Positions 5,576-6,746 of a DNA stretch of 6,746 nt are shown here, piece by piece. This stretch comes from Actinomycetes bacterium (GTDB lineage: Bacteria; Actinomycetota; Actinomycetes; Actinomycetales; Microbacteriaceae), in contig JAEZSU010000258.1 of the NCBI GenBank assembly GCA_023421635.1, positions 1 through 6,746 on the forward strand, written 5' to 3'. The position numbers and the translations under genes are program-made. Each line of letters starts with the position of its first letter. Position 1 is the stretch's first letter. Below the pieces are notes generated by a model, which saw nothing but the letters and a program-made list of their open reading frames with translations, made no database searches and was not told where the DNA came from.

Positions 5576-6562
5576 ATGCCGCCGATCCGTCGCCTGTCCG
5601 CCGTGTCCGTCCTCGCCGCCGCGCTCGTCGTGAGCGGATGCGCCGGCACCACCGCCGCATCCGACGACGACGCCTTCACGCTCGTCACCTCGACCACCGT
5701 GTACGCGCAGATCGCCAGCGAGATCGCGGGGGATGCGGCGACCGTGACGCCGATCATCGCCTCCGCCGCCCGCGACCCGCACGACTACGAGTCCACCGCC
5801 GCGGACCAGCTCACCGTCGCCTCCGCCGACCTGCTCATCGTCAACGGCGGCGGCTACGACGCGTTCGTCGACACCCTCATCGACGCCACCGGCACGACGG
5901 CGCCGGTCCTCGTCGCGGTCGACGCCTCGGCACACGCGGCAGACGATGCGCACGCCGAGGACGAGGCACACGACGACCACGCCGAGGACGAGGAACACGA
6001 CGACCACGCCGAGGACGACGCGCACGCCGGCCACGACCACAGCGTGAACGAGCACGTCTGGTACGACCCGGACGCGATGGCCGCGTTCGCGGCCGTCATC
6101 GCCGATGAACTCACCGAGCTGCTCCCGGCGTCGGCCGACACGTTCGAGGCGAACCTCGACGCCTTCACCGCGGGCATCGCCGAGCTCGAGGCGTCACTCG
6201 CCGACATCGCCGCCGCGCACGCGGGCACCGAGGTGCTCGCCACCGAACCCGTCGGCGGCTACCTGCTCGAGGCGGCCGGACTGGACGACATCACGCCCAC
6301 GAGCTTCAGCGAGGCGGTGGAGGAGGGGCAGGACGTCCCGCCGGCCGTCCTGCTCGACGTGCTGTCGCTCGTCGGCGACGGGCGCGTGCACCTGGTCGTC
6401 GCGAACGCGCAGACCGGGGGCGCCGAGACGACCGAGGTCATCACCGCGGCAGAGGGCGCCGGCATCCCGGTCGTGGAATTCACGGAGTCGCTGCCCGACG
6501 GGCTGACCTATCTTGAATGGATGGGACGGAACGTGGCGGATCTCGCCGGGGCACTCGGGTGA
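5576..6562 (+). CDS. znuA: Zinc ABC transporter substrate-binding lipoprotein, ZnuA/TroA type (cluster A-I)
   Basis: An extracytoplasmic metal-binding lipoprotein that delivers Zn(II) to an ABC importer. With the ATG at 5576 it has 328 residues. The N-terminus has Arg5-Arg6, a hydrophobic core and the lipobox VSGC (19-22), so Cys22 would be the lipidated residue. Probable metal ligands are His69 (in DPHDYE), His160 (in EHVWYDP), Glu224 (in ATEPVGGY) and Glu304 (in FTESLPDG). By recalled alignment with PsaA-type proteins these match His67, His139, Glu205 and Asp280. Between the first two His lies an acidic His-rich loop (about 120-155, nine His), typical of zinc rather than manganese binders and partly encoded by a 27-bp tandem repeat. 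I chose 5576 over the in-frame ATGs at 5558 (334 residues) and 5570 because the -10-like TAGGGT at 5563-5568 would lie inside or against those longer forms, and none has a Shine-Dalgarno. The stop overlaps the ATPase start by 4 nt. A Zur-like box upstream implies zinc repression. Manganese is possible but less likely. Confidence 0.92.
   Translation: MPPIRRLSAVSVLAAALVVSGCAGTTAASDDDAFTLVTSTTVYAQIASEIAGDAATVTPIIASAARDPHDYESTAADQLTVASADLLIVNGGGYDAFVDTLIDATGTTAPVLVAVDASAHAADDAHAEDEAHDDHAEDEEHDDHAEDDAHAGHDHSVNEHVWYDPDAMAAFAAVIADELTELLPASADTFEANLDAFTAGIAELEASLADIAAAHAGTEVLATEPVGGYLLEAAGLDDITPTSFSEAVEEGQDVPPAVLLDVLSLVGDGRVHLVVANAQTGGAETTEVITAAEGAGIPVVEFTESLPDGLTYLEWMGRNVADLAGALG
5954..6018 (+). repeat. 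27-bp tandem repeat encoding part of the His/Asp/Glu loop of the zinc-binding protein
   Basis: Two full copies, 5954-5980 and 5981-6007, differ at one base (C versus A, turning Ala into Glu), followed by a partial third copy of which the first 11 nt (6008-6018) are identical. The unit keeps the reading frame and encodes AEDEAHDDH, then AEDEEHDDH. It therefore adds two His and several acidic residues per copy. The near-identity at DNA level suggests recent duplication by slippage, with copy number likely to vary between strains. Confidence 0.85.
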
Positions 6563-6746
6563 CGGAGGCCCCCTCGCCGCTGCGCATCAGCAATGCGGCC
6601 CTCCGCCGTGACGGGCGCGAGGTGTGGAGCGGACTCGACCTCGAGGTGCGACCCGGCGAGCTCATCGCCGTGCTCGGCCCGAGCGGGGCGGGTAAGACGA
6701 CGCTGCTGCGTGCCGTCCTCGGCCTCGAGCGGCTCAGCGCCGGCAG
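6559..6746 (+). CDS. znuC: Zinc ABC transporter ATP-binding protein, N-terminal part (cut by window edge)
   Basis: From a GTG at 6559 the frame is open for 62 codons to the window end. It shows the start of an ABC ATPase: an N-terminal strand ([20 protein letters not shown], residues 8-27), then [20 protein letters not shown] (33-52) with the Walker A motif GPSGAGKTT (40-48; Lys46 and Thr47 contact the nucleotide phosphates and Mg), then LGLERLSAG (54-62). The Q-loop, signature and Walker B lie beyond the window. The GTG overlaps the TGA of the binding protein gene (GTGA, 4 nt). With no clear Shine-Dalgarno of its own, translation is probably coupled. It would supply the energy for zinc import, and a membrane permease gene is expected next. 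The ABC ATPase identity is certain; the zinc assignment rests on the operon. Confidence 0.9.
   Translation, partial: MTEAPSPLRISNAALRRDGREVWSGLDLEVRPGELIAVLGPSGAGKTTLLRAVLGLERLSAG

Overview
The window is very GC-rich, with strong G/C bias at third codon positions, GTG starts, Pro/Ala-rich linkers and several genes with a -10-like TANNNT hexamer 6-7 nt before the start codon and no usable ribosome binding site. This points to a high-GC actinobacterium. Gene content and order (four-helix 'holin-like' membrane protein, HisC/Pat-type aminotransferase, E1alpha, E1beta, E2, zinc uptake genes) fit Microbacteriaceae, probably Microbacterium or a relative. The assignment rests on recalled family patterns, not on a database search.

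Layout. (1) Positions 1-372, minus strand: a small four-helix membrane protein of the 'phage holin family' (PF04020-like), cut off at its C-terminus by the window edge. (2) A 59-bp divergent intergenic region, then on the plus strand a PLP aminotransferase (432-1535), E1alpha (1541-2695) and E1beta (2692-3675) of a 2-oxoacid dehydrogenase, a 109-nt spacer filled largely by a 73-nt imperfect palindrome, and the E2 acyltransferase (3785-5152). (3) A small ABM-like protein (5245-5526). (4) A zinc uptake operon: a Fur-family (probably Zur) operator overlapping a promoter, a His-rich substrate-binding lipoprotein (5576-6562), and the start of its ATPase (6559 to the window end).

How the genes work together. 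The aminotransferase can convert amino acids to 2-oxo acids. E1alpha/E1beta decarboxylate a 2-oxo acid on thiamine diphosphate and pass the acyl group to the lipoyl arm of E2, which makes acyl-CoA. A heterotetrameric E1 with an E2 carrying one lipoyl domain, in a group that normally uses the homodimeric AceE-type pyruvate dehydrogenase, suggests branched-chain 2-oxoacids as substrate, supplying primers for iso/anteiso fatty acids. The E3 (dihydrolipoamide dehydrogenase) is not in the window. The zinc locus is a separate regulon expected to be induced when zinc is scarce.

Most of the window is well-understood metabolism and transport. The least explained element is the 73-nt palindrome between the E1beta and E2 genes. 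Also worth checking are the operator/leaderless-start architecture of the zinc operon and the 27-bp tandem repeat encoding part of its metal-binding loop. I found no RNA genes, CRISPR array, insertion sequence or clearly novel multi-gene system.
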